Shown here in pieces: positions 1-12,484 of a stretch of 64,000 bases of DNA; positions within the stretch are counted from its first letter, which is position 1, and each line of letters begins with the position of its first letter. The notes beneath the pieces were generated by a model. It was not told the DNA's origin, did not search any database, and saw only the letters and a list, made by a program, of their open reading frames with translations. Made by a program: the position numbers and the translations under genes. The stretch lies in assembly GCF_008831285.2 (NCBI RefSeq), contig NC_045138.2, positions 16,649,934 through 16,713,933 on the forward strand, in the 5' to 3' direction. The DNA comes from Nymphaea colorata (lineage: Eukaryota; Streptophyta; Magnoliopsida; Nymphaeales; Nymphaeaceae).

Positions 1-1550
1 TTATCGAACTTATCATAATCATTTCAATATTTGCTTCTGTAATGGGTTTGATCTAATCCATTGACAACCCAATTAGTGTTCTTGATTAGCCTGTTAATTT
101 TTTTTCTTGAATCTCGACAACCATGCTTAACCTTTTTCCAACCATAATTTTCTTGTAACACAGAAATAAGTAAAATGCTTTCTAACACTTTCCTAGTTCC
201 ATTTTTCTCATGGCATGTAAGGAACATAAAATATTTCAAAATAAAAAACCTGATACATCTTTGCATGCAAAAATCATGGAACTTCCTTTTTGATGTTTAT
301 GTTTGTCCTTAACCGATGAATGGACTTGCCTTTGGTGGTGGCTTCGGTATGCCATGTGTACACATAATCTTGTTCACCCGTGTTTGGTGATCAGGGAACA
401 AACAAATATAGGGACTTCGAGAATTGCTGTAAGCAGCTTGATATATGAATTCACGAATTATCACATCAAGCGACCTTGTGAAAATGCATGTGCAAGCTAC
501 CATTTGACCAATAAAACTTGTTTTATGCTATTGGATCATGAACAATTAGGTGGTGGCTTTCTCATACCATCTTAATGGATTTCCTTCTAAATATCACACA
601 GTGGGAGCCCAGTGAAGGGAGCATCCAAAACAAGTGAGTGTGGGGAGGCGCTTCCAATGCCACTTTTAGAGAGGATTTGGGCAGAGATGTAAATGGTTAG
701 TATACAGTTATTTTCCGGATTTTCTGGTAGGTCAATTCAACCATTCAACATGTTGAAATGATCCAAGCAGCTTCAACAGAACAGATGGCAGATTGCGTGC
801 GCCGTGCTGCGTGTCATCACTCAACTGATTGTTTGAGCAGAAGAAAGGGACGGCGATTCGGCCGTAACCGTCGCCTTTTGAATTAGGGGCGGGGATCAAG
901 ATTGCCCTTTTCTTTAGGGGTTAAAACGGTTCGGTGATTTTCTTTCGAAAATTAAAAGCTTTTTTACAATTTTTCACAAGGACCAACTTTAGTTTTCAAA
1001 TTTTTACATGGGCTCAAATTATTATTTTTTTTCTAAATTGTAAAGGGTAGTTTCCTCTCTCAAAATCTCAAAAAGTTGTGTTTGTTTCATTGCGGATGTT
1101 AGATCTGTGCCGATCTGAGATCCATTGTCTATGGTCGTATCCATCTGACCTTAACTCTATGGTTTTTAATATTTAGTATGGATTTTCTAAAACATACCTT
1201 TTAATGCAGTCAGGCTAAAAACTCAACCAAAGGGATTGTGGCCCGCACCAAAGTAGATTACATTCTTCAAGCAGAGCAAAATACCAACATAAATTTCCAA
1301 AAAAAAAGGATCTTCGATTGAAGAGAATATTAACTGGCTGAGGTAAAGATAATTGGATCGAGCTTCGAAAGACCTTCCAATATCAGACCCGCTCGAGACA
1401 CCAAGCTTTTACATCTCGCATCAAATCAAAGCAGAAAATGACAATGGCAGTAATTTTCTAGAGAGAGAAGAAGGTTAGATTGTGTAAACTGATTGAATTT
1501 TCTTTTCTCTCGAGACACATGGTTTTGCACACACGTAGCAGGAAGAGCGG
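1..1550. other. Gene-less AT-rich flank upstream of the first phytoglobin
   Basis: No coding exon with family resemblance or a sensible splice pattern is visible. The short open frames around positions 300-575 are uninterrupted only by chance and look unlike protein. The stretch from about 1480 to 1680 is the proximal promoter and 5' leader of the phytoglobin gene that follows. I see nothing else that can be named. Confidence 0.5.
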
Positions 1551-1562
1551 GGAGCTTCTTCC

Positions 1563-1568
1563 TATAAA
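1563..1568 (+). promoter_or_regulatory. TATA box of phytoglobin gene 1
   Basis: TATAAA lies 120 bp upstream of the ATG at 1683, a normal distance for a plant TATA box with a leader of roughly 90 nt. The leader between them is rich in CT. The call rests on motif and spacing only. Confidence 0.6.
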
Positions 1569-1682
1569 GAGGGCCAAGAAGTGACCAGAGAGATCCAGTT
1601 CCTTCTTTCCTTTGGCTTTCCCTCTTCTCTTTGCCCTCCTCTTCCTTTCAGTTCTAAGTTTAGTGACTTTCAGAGGATCACC

Positions 1683-2801
<1,119 letters not shown>

Positions 2802-3499
2802 GGACTCTACTAGAAAATGCTTTCGAATAAAGCCATGCCTTACTTTTCTGTAAGGCAAAAAGGAAGAGGAGACAACTGAGGGACTCTACTAGCAAATGCT
2901 TTCCAAGCGGCAATAAATATGATATGAATTTTGTTCTGTTTCCAGGTAGCAAAGAGTGCTAATCTACTGGTTTCGATCAATATTTTGTGGTTTCATGTGT
3001 ATGATCAGAAAATAATAATCAAAGGCAATATTTTGCTCTCTCTCTTTGTGGCGTCTCAGATCTGAATTTTTTGCAAATCTATGTCGCCAAAATCTAGTGT
3101 TTGTTTAATTAGTGAGTCCGACAATATATGGATTTTAGATCAGCTTCAGATTTTCCGGAAGAACTATTTAGAAAGCAAAATCCTGGTTTCCTTGCCACAC
3201 ATTTGTTGGCGAAGATCACTTCTTATCTCAAAATCAATTCTAACCTGTCTGTTTTTTGGAAATTTGATTCTATAAGAAATTTGAATCATTCTCTTGAAGC
3301 TTATCATCAACATTTACTTGATCCAATAGAAAAATCTTTATTTATTGAACCTTTCGATATAATCAAATAAAATGTAGTGAGAGCACTACATGAACCCAAA
3401 TCATGCAATTGAATAAATCTACATTGCCGCCCTATCTATTGCAGGTAGAGGGTTCTTTCTACTTATTGAGTGAGTGTTTTTTTATTATTAGTTACATTG

Positions 3500-3661
3500 G
3501 TGGGTGGAAAAAAAGAAAAAAAAAATAAAAATTACATACAATTTTTAAAAAAATTGTGTATTTTATATAAGAATTTTGAAAAATGATATTTCGGTCCTAT
3601 CAAAATTTAAAACCACAATTCAGCCCCTCATGAAAAAATCTTGGCATGACCCCTAGTTACA
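3500..3661. repeat. Interspersed repeat, member of the 'ttcggtcct ... gacccctag' group
   Basis: The stretch with 'atatttcggtcctatcaaaa' and the ending 'gacccctag' matches, with many changes, the segment at about 9246-9421 ('atatttcggtcctagtcaaa' and 'cagcccctag'). It looks like a decayed nonautonomous element end. The borders are approximate. Confidence 0.5.
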
Positions 3662-4484
3662 ATTGATTAATATTTTGAACTTTCAAATTGCTTCTTGCTC
3701 GAGAACAAGGCTGGTAATAGAGGAGCGAAATTTGACAAATTGAAACCGGTTTTCGCAAAATAATATTTTTTTATGAAGTTGTCTTCCGAACACAAAAGCT
3801 TAGTTTTTTAACTGAGGTTCGTTTTCCTTGCGATTTTTTTTTTATATAAACATATGCCCATTAAACCTTTCCCATTTAAGAATACTGCACGTCATATTCA
3901 TTTTTGTCCAAAAAAATGCTCAAACCAATGGTAGTGTTTTAGTGACGACTTTGTCCCGTTGTGAGAGTACTATTCTTCATCGAAAAAAAAAAATATAATT
4001 TCACTAATGAAGCAAACGATCGACTGGACCTGAACACATTGAGCACTGCTGCCGACATCTGTTAGGTAAGTTTTGATGTACAGGATGGTAAAATTTTCAG
4101 AAAAAAATTACGGTAGAAAAAAGTCTTTAGAGAGGTTTTTGCAGGAGATTTTTTCATGCAGGATAAAATTCTCAGTGTTTGACAATGCAGGAGAAAACCG
4201 TACCGGATGAAATTGTTACGATGCACAGTTTTTTTCTTGTGGTAGTTTGATAAAAACATGTTTAAGCTAAAACTTTGATCATCTAATCACGAGTTTTACG
4301 TTTCATTTAGGCAATTAAATGAAAGACACGTATTAAAATTGTTTGTTGTGATTTTTTTGACGTTTATACTACTTATGACATTCTTAGTAGCTTTATAAAA
4401 TCGTATCCAAAGATAGATGGAGTGCAACATTTCACAGTCTCAACACCGGCACGGGGACCAGAATGTCAGCAAAATACTGCTAGA

Positions 4485-4486
<2 letters not shown>

Positions 4487-4576
<90 letters not shown>

Positions 4577-4577
4577 G
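4487..4577. repeat. (TA)n(GA)n microsatellite
   Basis: About 69 bp of AT repeat passes into about 22 bp of GA repeat. It lies immediately before the block at 4582-4700 that is shared with the region downstream of phytoglobin 2. Confidence 0.97.
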
Positions 4578-4581
4578 GAGA

Positions 4582-4700
4582 GGCATCATAATCAAACAAT
4601 TAATTGGATGCTGTTTCACTTAAAATTTAATATGTAATAAATTCATATTGTTAAATTTTACATAAACGGGTATTTAACTTTTGTATATTTCAATAGGTAC
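4582..4700. repeat. Duplicated intergenic block, copy 1
   Basis: The sequence starting 'gcatcataatcaa' and including 'ggatgctgtttcac' and 'gttaaattttac' is repeated at about 7104-7230 with roughly 15-20% difference by eye. Its last part (about 40 bp) recurs again at 9415-9452. The copies lie downstream of phytoglobins 1 and 2, so the block was probably copied together with the globin genes. Confidence 0.65.
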
Positions 4701-5538
4701 ACCTCTTATATGCATATAAAGGAGAAAGTAAAATCTTGGCAATCAACTATTGAAACATATAAAAGAAAAAGTAAAATCTGGGTAGTCGCATCCACATCTG
4801 GTATACATATAAAAGAAAAAGTAAAATCTTTGGAATCAACTATTGGGACAAGACAAGGCCAATCTTCAATTTTATCTCTCTCATGAGTAAATGTTTCTGC
4901 AACCAACGAATAGCTCCTTCTCTCCAATGTCGTCCCCACATGTTTAGGCTGAATATTTCAATAAAGAGACAGATATAACTCATCCAGATAAGATTCATAA
5001 AAGCCGCATGAGCTTTCGCATTCATATTTTATATTTCATATCTCTAATTTTAAATATTTTTTAGGTGAGCATGAGGAACAAAACCCATTGCTCGGAAAAG
5101 AATTGCTCTGAAATTCTTTTTGGTGCTTTCACAAACACTAGTATACTGGTAAATTTAAAATAATCAAAAGTTTTATCTCATTGAAAATTTTACATTGTCG
5201 TGAAATGTGTTTTAAGATTAACGAAGTGAGCCTCTTTTTTGACATGGACGCAAACGATTTGCTACGTCAACGTTTTAGTTGGAAGATAATGTCCCAATGC
5301 ATTAATGATCGCAAGGGCAAGAAACGACACGTCCTTTTCTAACATTTATGGGCGAATTCAATCATAAAAATCCTCCACTGACTTGTTAACCAAGTTTTAT
5401 ATATATATATATTATGGTTGAATTATTTGATGAAGCAGTTGATATTGCCAATTCTTTCGTTTGAATATGCGACAAACATTAAGAAAAAGGAAAGATATTT
5501 TACCCATTTCTTGGTGCCCAAGACTACATAGAAATAAA

Positions 5539-5620
5539 ATAATGCCGTAAAAGGAGATGCAGTCGTCTTGTATTTATAAGCAGCTCGATCGGAAGCACTC
5601 ACCACAGAGTTGTGCATCTT
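5539..5620 (+). promoter_or_regulatory. Core promoter and leader start of phytoglobin 2, conserved in copy 3
   Basis: A block of about 80 bp, with the TATA-like TATTTATAAG at 5571-5580, is almost identical to 11183-11264 in front of phytoglobin 3. In both genes the TATA-like motif starts exactly 137 bp before the ATG. The match begins near 5500 and 11157, which marks the upstream edge of the duplicated unit. Promoter identity is inferred from position and conservation. Confidence 0.7.
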
Positions 5621-5707
5621 CTCTTCTTCCTCTTCCACTGAAACTTTTTTCCTTCTTTTCTCACTAGCGTTGAGTTTGCCAGTCGAGAGTAGTTAAGCGG
5701 AGGAGCG

Positions 5708-6571
<864 letters not shown>

Positions 6572-7103
6572 ATCCATTTCATCCAGTCCAGTTTGTATTA
6601 GGGAGTTTGTGTTCTTGGTTCAAAATCAAAAAGCTTTCTGAAGTTTTTTAGTTTGAATTGATATCATTTGTTTGGTATCTTTTGTTCGCTTAAGTGCAAG
6701 GATTAATTCGGATCTGAACCTTCTTAAGATCAACAGTAAAGCTCATTTCGGATGTACCTATGTGCAGCCCTAAAAATGAGCGTTGAAGCCCCGAAAGGTT
6801 TCGGGTCTGAGACATCTGATCGGATTTGGATTGGATCTGAAATTGTCAAAATACAAAACGTCCATCTCAGATCCAGCCCATTTGCGGCATCCATAGTTAT
6901 GAACCCACCACACGGGTTCTGTTCCTCTGTTGGATCTACACTTTCTCATCCCAAATTCTTACAAGTTGGTCATGATCCATTTGTTGGGCGGAAAACTTTG
7001 AACCGTGTTGTCCGATAGAAAGTGCAATACGCATGAGGCCAAAATATTTACAATCTTTCTTCGACATTCCCTTGTAAATTATTGTAAAAACTTATATACA
7101 TAT

Positions 7104-7330
7104 GCATCATAATCAAGTAAATAATTGAATGCTGTTTCACCTAAGATTTAGCTATGTAACATAAATTGACATAGTTAAATTTTACGCAAAGATGTATTTA
7201 ACTTTCATAGATTTGAATAAGCAAACCTGTTAGTTCGATAAACTCAACTCGTAAACGAGTCGAGTTCGAGTTAAGAAATGAAAAGAAATGAATTTGATCA
7301 TATAAACAAGTCGAGTTCAAGTTAAGTGGC
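7104..7330. repeat. Duplicated intergenic block, copy 2, with 'aactcgtaaacgagtc' repeats
   Basis: The first part (to about 7230) matches 4582-4700. The second part contains 'aactcgtaaacgagtc' and 'aagtggcttcaactcg', which recur in the MITE-like segment at 9456-9614. The order of blocks therefore resembles the later segment, though it is rearranged. Confidence 0.6.
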
Positions 7331-7669
7331 TTCAACTCGGTTAAACTTGAAAGCGAGGATATATATAGTAGGTTCAAAATCATTGTCCATTAATAGATTA
7401 TCCTCAACGATATCAACATTAGGTATGTTATCAGTACTTTCACAAATGTTACTTAGTTTATCTTCAAACAACATTCTCATCACTTTTCTTTATCGGTCTT
7501 GCATCCATAATTTTAACAAAAAAAGTAATAAAAAAACAATTCAATAAATAAGAATTTTTTTTACTCTGACAATGAATATGAAAATAAACAACAATATATA
7601 AAAGAACCAAAACATCATTGGATCTACATCAAACCTATTGGTATGAACATAAACCATTAACCAAATCCC

Positions 7670-7944
7670 CTAATATGAAAACATTGAGGGAAAGTGATTA
7701 TGTGCATAAGATGTAAAATGATCCAACTGGAATCAAATGCAGTTAATTCATCATTATTTTATTTAAGATATAGGCTAACTTTTGTGGACCATTTTTTAAA
7801 TCCTTTCAATAGAAGCCCACCCTTCAATTGTAGCCCACATTTATATAAATAGTGAAATTTTTTTAATTATTCTTTTTTGACTTTGTAGGTGAAACAACCA
7901 AAATGTGATCTATAGATAGTCATTCTTGGTGGTCACAAAAGCAA
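7670..7944. repeat. Direct repeat R1, copy a
   Basis: About 275 bp starting near 'gaaaacattgag', including 'gattatgtgcataagatg' and 'cattcttggtgg', is repeated at 10055-10317. Both copies run into a TA microsatellite. By eye the two are around 85-90% identical. Confidence 0.8.
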
Positions 7945-8316
7945 TATATATATATATATATATATATAAAAGAGAGAGTGGGAGGTACTCACCTGGGGAG
8001 GAGATGTTTAATTTACATATTGAAAAAAAAAAGTTGTAAAGACAAAACTAAAAATCGGTAAAAAATTATGAAGGACATTTCTTTTAAATAAATTACCAAA
8101 ATATCTTTCCTGTCCACCGTGTGCCCGACACACTTAACCTTCTCTCTATAAAATAACCAATGAGTTTTCCATCAATACATGTAAGGGTAAATTAATCCCT
8201 ATCAAAATCCTTCTCTTTTTTTCTTTTTCAGTTTAATCCTCAACCTTATTTTTCTGCATAATCAATAGATGAACTAATTCCCACCCACTTTGGTACGTTA
8301 GGGTTTGGTGCCTACC

Positions 8317-8360
<44 letters not shown>

Positions 8361-8516
8361 GAGGAGGGAGGCGGAGCCACGGCTATGGCCTGAGTGAGCG
8401 CGACCTGTTGCTCCTCTTGACCCGACCCACAGATCATTTGGTTCGAGACCCGCTAACCATTTGGCCTGCTCCTGAAAAAAATCTTAGCTCCGTCTTATAT
8501 ATATATATATACACTA
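7945..8516. repeat. Extra segment splitting the R1-R2 repeat pair
   Basis: In the downstream copy, R1 and R2 are joined by one TA microsatellite. In this upstream copy about 570 bp lies between them, bordered by TA repeats and holding a decayed hAT-like element. The simplest reading is insertion or expansion at the TA tract after the duplication, though loss from the other copy is possible. Confidence 0.55.
8360..8474. mobile_element. Decayed hAT-like MITE related to the one at 14316-14465
   Basis: The stretch with 'gaggcggagccacgg', 'ttgacccgacccac' and 'ttggcctgctcctg' matches the element at 14316-14465 along most of its length, but lacks the A/T-rich middle and has weak terminal repeats. 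No target-site duplication can be seen. It is noncoding. Confidence 0.5.
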
Positions 8517-8517
8517 A

Positions 8518-8683
8518 ACGGAAGCTGGAGAAAACAAAATTGACCTAAAATCTAAAAGTTTTGGCGATATATTAAGAATTTCAATTTATCATTGTCCAGC
8601 GTAAAAGGGACTATAGAAAGCTGTCAAACATATTTTCATCATTAATTTTTATCCCTCCATTTTTGTATATTGATCAACATTTG
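8518..8683. repeat. Direct repeat R2, copy a
   Basis: 'acggaagctggagaaa' through 'ttgatcaacatttg' is repeated at 10353-10518 with only scattered differences. It is the right-hand partner of R1. Confidence 0.85.
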
Positions 8684-9245
8684 TAACTAGGATCCAGTTC
8701 ACTCCTGATTAATAGGATAGCTTAATTTTCACTTGCAAAATTTCGGATCCTGAAGGTAGCGCGATGTCCGAAGTCGATCCAGATCGGACACTAATTAGAT
8801 CCAGATCCAAGTTGATTCCCCTGCACCTGGGTCTGCTCTGTTTCATTCCAGAAAAGTGCCGTATGATCGAGTGTTGTGGATAAGAGGGTGCAGATCGGCC
8901 CAAAAATACAAACCAGCTTAAGTTAAAGTTTTTAGGAACTTTAGACCCTAGAAAACAAAGTTTAAATAAAGTTAACTCTAGAAAAGTCCTATCATCAAAC
9001 TAGCTCATAGTCTAAAAAAAATCCTCGACTCTGACGCTCCTCCTCCTCAGCCCTTCGCTCCCCTTCATCCTCTCCCTCAACACCACCACCAGGTTGTTCT
9101 CTTCCACCGGCATCTGAAACCTACAAAAAGGTGTTTAAGAAACATTAATTTTCTTGTATATAAAATGATAAAATATCCCTCTTAAAACCCATTCTTCCTT
9201 GATTGAATAAAGATATATGCATCTATGATCTTAAGAGAATTCGGG

Positions 9246-9421
9246 GGTGGAGCAAAGGTAGGGCCGCTTTGGCCCTCTCCCCTTTTGTAAAAAAAAATTA
9301 TTTATAAAATTTGACTTGTTTTATATAAAAGTTTTGAAAAATAATATTTCGGTCCTAGTCAAAATTTAAAAACTTTATTCAGTCTCCCTCATAAAAAAAA
9401 TCTAGCTCAGCCCCTAGTTTA
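9246..9421. repeat. Interspersed repeat, 'ttcggtcct ... cagcccctag' group
   Basis: It starts 'gggggtggagcaaagg' and ends 'cagcccctag', and shares its right half with 3500-3661. It is noncoding and probably a nonautonomous element; termini were not proven. Confidence 0.5.
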
Positions 9422-9455
9422 GCTTTCATAGATTTTAATAGGCAAAACTGTTAGT

Positions 9456-9614
9456 AGGGCTGTTCAATGAGTTGTGCTAACTCGAACTTGTTTGATAAAC
9501 TCAACTCGTAAACGAGTCTAGTTCGAGTTTGGCTTCAACTCGTAAACGAGTCGAGTTCAAGTTAAGTGGCTTCAACTCGTAAACGAGTCGAGTCGAGCTG
9601 GCTCATGAACAGCC
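9456..9614. mobile_element. MITE-like element with AGGGCTGTTCA / TGAACAGCC ends
   Basis: The segment opens AGGGCTGTTCA and closes TGAACAGCC, an inverted pair of nine bases. TGTTAGT is found just outside on both sides (9449-9455 and 9620-9626), which fits a 7-8 bp target duplication of the hAT type, although five bases lie between the right end and its copy. Inside are three copies of 'aactcgtaaacgagtc', whose outer six bases on each side are complementary. It is noncoding. Confidence 0.55.
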
Positions 9615-10054
9615 AAACTTGTTAGTGTACTCGCATCCTTCTCATATGCAAATAAAAGAAAAAATAAATCTTGGCAATCAATCACAAGTAAACATAATTT
9701 TACAACCAAGCGAGTGTAGCAGTTGCTCTCCAACTTGTTAAAAATTGTGGGAGTAAATATGCACCTCAAGTGTAACTCCATAGCACTATTTGTCACCAAC
9801 CAAGAGTATAACTTCATTCTTCATTTTATAGTCACACTTTAACTCATTATCTCTAAGTTTTTGAATTGTTTCACCTAACTTTACTATAAACTCTCTCGAA
9901 GGAGTATTCTTATTAACATTCTTCTTAAAAAACTTATTCATGCTATCACTGGGTTGGGTGGTTGACATCTCTGCCATAAATGTGGTAAATGTATATAGTT
10001 TATCCCACTTAACAAGAATGTTTCATAGCATCAAGACCAAATCATCATCAACAA

Positions 10055-10314
10055 TTTAATATGAAACCATTGAGAGAAAGTGATTATGTGCATAAGATGT
10101 AAAATGATCCAACTTCAATCAAATGCAGTTAATGCGGCATTATTTTATTTAAGATATAGGCTAACTTTTACGGACCATTTTTTATATCCTTTTAATAGAT
10201 GCCCACCCTTCAATTGTAGCCCACATTTATCATAAATAGTGAATTTTTTTGTTTTACTTTGTGTGTGAAATAACCAAAACGTGCTCTATAGATGGACATT
10301 CTTGGTGGTGACAA

Positions 10315-10317
<3 letters not shown>
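10055..10317. repeat. Direct repeat R1, copy b
   Basis: Second copy of the block at 7670-7944. It contains the shared words 'gattatgtgcataagatg' and 'cattcttggtgg' and is followed at once by a TA microsatellite. Confidence 0.8.
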
Positions 10318-10354
<37 letters not shown>

Positions 10355-10518
10355 GGAAGCTGGAGAAAGAAAAATTGACCTAAAATCTAAAAGTTTTGGC
10401 GATATATTAAGAATTTCAATTTCTCATTGTCCATAGTAAAAGGGATTATAGAATGCTATCAAACATAATTTCATCATTAATTTTTATCCCTGCATTTTTG
10501 GATATTGATCAACATTTG
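10318..10518. repeat. TA microsatellite plus direct repeat R2, copy b
   Basis: About 34 bp of TA repeat is followed from 10353 by the second copy of the block at 8518-8683. This is the uninterrupted R1-TA-R2 arrangement. Confidence 0.85.
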
Positions 10519-11182
10519 CTCATATGGTTAGATTTTCCACAAAAATTACTGAAAACCATCTAAGTGTCTACATTGTAGACCTCCAACTCTAGAATGCCAA
10601 TAAACATAACTTGAAAAACCCTTGGGATTTTGCATTTTTCAATGGAAAGAGTGCAAAAGCAAGCTTCTCATAAGGTTCTGCCGATATTTTAATGAACTCA
10701 CATGACGATACCAATTATTTTGTAGGAACCTGCTATAACATTAAAGAAAAAGGACAATCTTTCTCAGGCAACGCATATTTAAAAAAAAAAATACTAGTAT
10801 CAAGATATTTTAAAAATTATTAAAAGAGTTGCTTTTTTAGTTTTTTAACTTTTTTTAAATTTTGTCTTTGTCAAAAAAAATTATTAATGAAGAGTGTTTT
10901 CTTCACTACCCACAAAAATTTCGTACACAAGTTATGCGCAAGCGGATTATGTACGTTTTATTGTTGCACAAAAACAATCATACACTAATATAGTTAATGA
11001 CAAAAAATACTTTTGATTAATAGAATAAAAAACTTTTTATCAAAACCAAAAAAATCGAAAAAAAAACAATCATTCTTTTAAATAATTTTCAAAATAGATT
11101 GTTTTTAGTATATGTGTTGCGTGCACCAAGCGGCGCACGCAACTCGCTCTCCGCTTCGCCCATTTCTTGGTGCCGAAAAAAA

Positions 11183-11264
11183 ATAATGCCGTAAAAGGAG
11201 ATGCAGTCGTCTTGTATTTATAAGCAGCTCGATCGGAAGCAGTCACCACAGAGTTGTGCATCTT
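11183..11264 (+). promoter_or_regulatory. Core promoter and leader start of phytoglobin 3
   Basis: Near-identical to 5539-5620, including TATTTATAAG at 11215-11224, which sits 137 bp before the ATG as in copy 2. Sequence upstream of about 11157 no longer matches the copy 2 promoter, so distal regulatory DNA differs between the two genes. Confidence 0.7.
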
Positions 11265-11351
11265 CTTTTCTTCCTCAAACTTCCTCTTCCGCTGAAATAT
11301 TTTCCTTCTAGCTTTTAGTTTGTCAGTCGAGAGTACTTAACTGTAGGAGCG

Positions 11352-12484
11352 ATGGGATCGATAAGCTTCAGCGCAGAGCAGGAGGCGATGGTGAAGGAGG
11401 CGTGGGAGTTGATGAAGCCCAACGTGGAGGAGCTTGGGCTGAAGATGCTCTCCCTGTAAGTAGTACTACTGCTGCCTGCAGTTTCCTCCACCTACCTTAT
11501 TCTTCCTAGTGGAAGCAACCCACTCACTTGGCTCCGCCGCTTTTGCTGCAATGTGGAGGCCAGAGTTGGGCAGATGTTGCCGGAGGTGGCCGGAATGTTC
11601 TATTCCTTTTTCCTTAAGGACCCGAACCAAACCCCCCAGAACAACCCCCAGCTCAGATCTCATGTCGTCAAAGTGTTCACCATGGTTAGGACCTATTGAT
11701 CTCTCTCTCTCGCTCTGTATCTCTTTCGCTATTGTTTACATCGGAATCATGTTGGTATTGTTGTTTCGATTTGGTGAACAAGTAGACCTGTGAGTCGGCC
11801 GCTCAGCTGCGTCAGAAGGGCAAGATTGTGGCCGTGGGGAGCACGCTGAAGAAGATGGCCTCCATTCACCTTAAGAAGGGTGTCCAAGAATCTCACTTTG
11901 AGGTATATCTACCCTGCCTTTTTACATTACTGAACGTCATAAATCTGAGAACTTTTTCCCCGAACATTTTTCGTTTTCTGATTAGATTCAAGAACATTTT
12001 TTATTTAAATTCCTTTTATAAACAACTAATATTATTTTGTTCTAAGAAACATGGCGTGATTATGAATATGGTTCTTAAATTCGGGGCAAGCAGCATAATC
12101 TTACCGTCCCGGTAAGAGCGGAAGCTCCTTCTTCCTCTTGCCTTCAGGATTCACAGCTGCATGATCAGTACCCCAAGTGGCGAGATTTTTACGTTCATCA
12201 GGTTGCGGTAAAGGTTACAGGAAACAGAAATTCAACAACTAAACGCTACACATAATTGTTTCACTAATCATCACAAGCGCTTGTAACTGAGATTTTCAGT
12301 TTGTAACATCTGTTGTTCTTCTTTTTCTTTGATTTAAAAGGTGATAAAGGCGGCGTTTCTGAAGGTGGTGGAGGAAGCAGTGGGGGAGAAATGGAGCGAG
12401 GAGATGGGCACTGCATGGGCGGAAGCCCACCACCAACTAGCTACTGCCATTATAGCCGAGATGAAGATCCAATCTGCCAATTAG
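11352..12484 (+). CDS. Class 2 phytoglobin, tandem copy 3
   Basis: Close duplicate of copy 2. Exons 11352-11455, 11564-11684, 11786-11902 and 12341-12484 give 161 aa. Exon 2 is 121 nt rather than 115: six extra bases place Ser-Phe into the CD corner, so MFYFLKD of copy 2 reads MFYSFFLKD here. Distal His (RSHVVKVF) and proximal His (SIHLKKGVQ) are kept. Near the C-terminus AYDQL of copy 2 is AHHQL, so a widely conserved Tyr-Asp pair is lost. Intron 3 is 438 bp against 181 bp in copy 2 because of an inserted segment at about 12050-12310. The frame is open throughout, so the gene is probably expressed, with some relaxation of constraint. Splice sites match those of copy 2 base for base. Confidence 0.92.
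12050..12310. other. Inserted segment in intron 3 of phytoglobin 3
   Basis: Comparison with intron 3 of copy 2 shows both introns matching up to 'agaaacat' (near 12051) and again from about 12306. The roughly 255 bp between has no counterpart in copy 2. On the minus strand it holds a stop-bounded open stretch (about 12100-12215) reading LPQPDERKNLATWGTDHAA and then VNPEGKRKKELPLLPGR. This has a protein-like composition but I do not recognise its source. The left edge resembles a repeat near 14000. A captured gene fragment is possible, and chance is not excluded. Confidence 0.45.

Larger units (their letters stand above)
2802..5500. other. Intergenic region between phytoglobins 1 and 2
   Basis: No gene is seen. 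The region holds the 3' end of phytoglobin 1 (to about 2950), AT-rich sequence, an interspersed repeat near 3500-3661, a TA/GA microsatellite at 4487-4577 and a repeat block at 4582-4700 that recurs downstream of phytoglobin 2. Confidence 0.6.
6572..11150. other. Intergenic region between phytoglobins 2 and 3
   Basis: No gene is seen. This 4.6 kb is a mosaic of duplicated blocks (7104-7230, 7670-7944, 8518-8683, 10055-10518), TA microsatellites (about 7943-7969, 8319-8356 and 10318-10351) and short element fragments. The open frame near 9786-9977 (minus) has no recognisable product. Confidence 0.6.
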
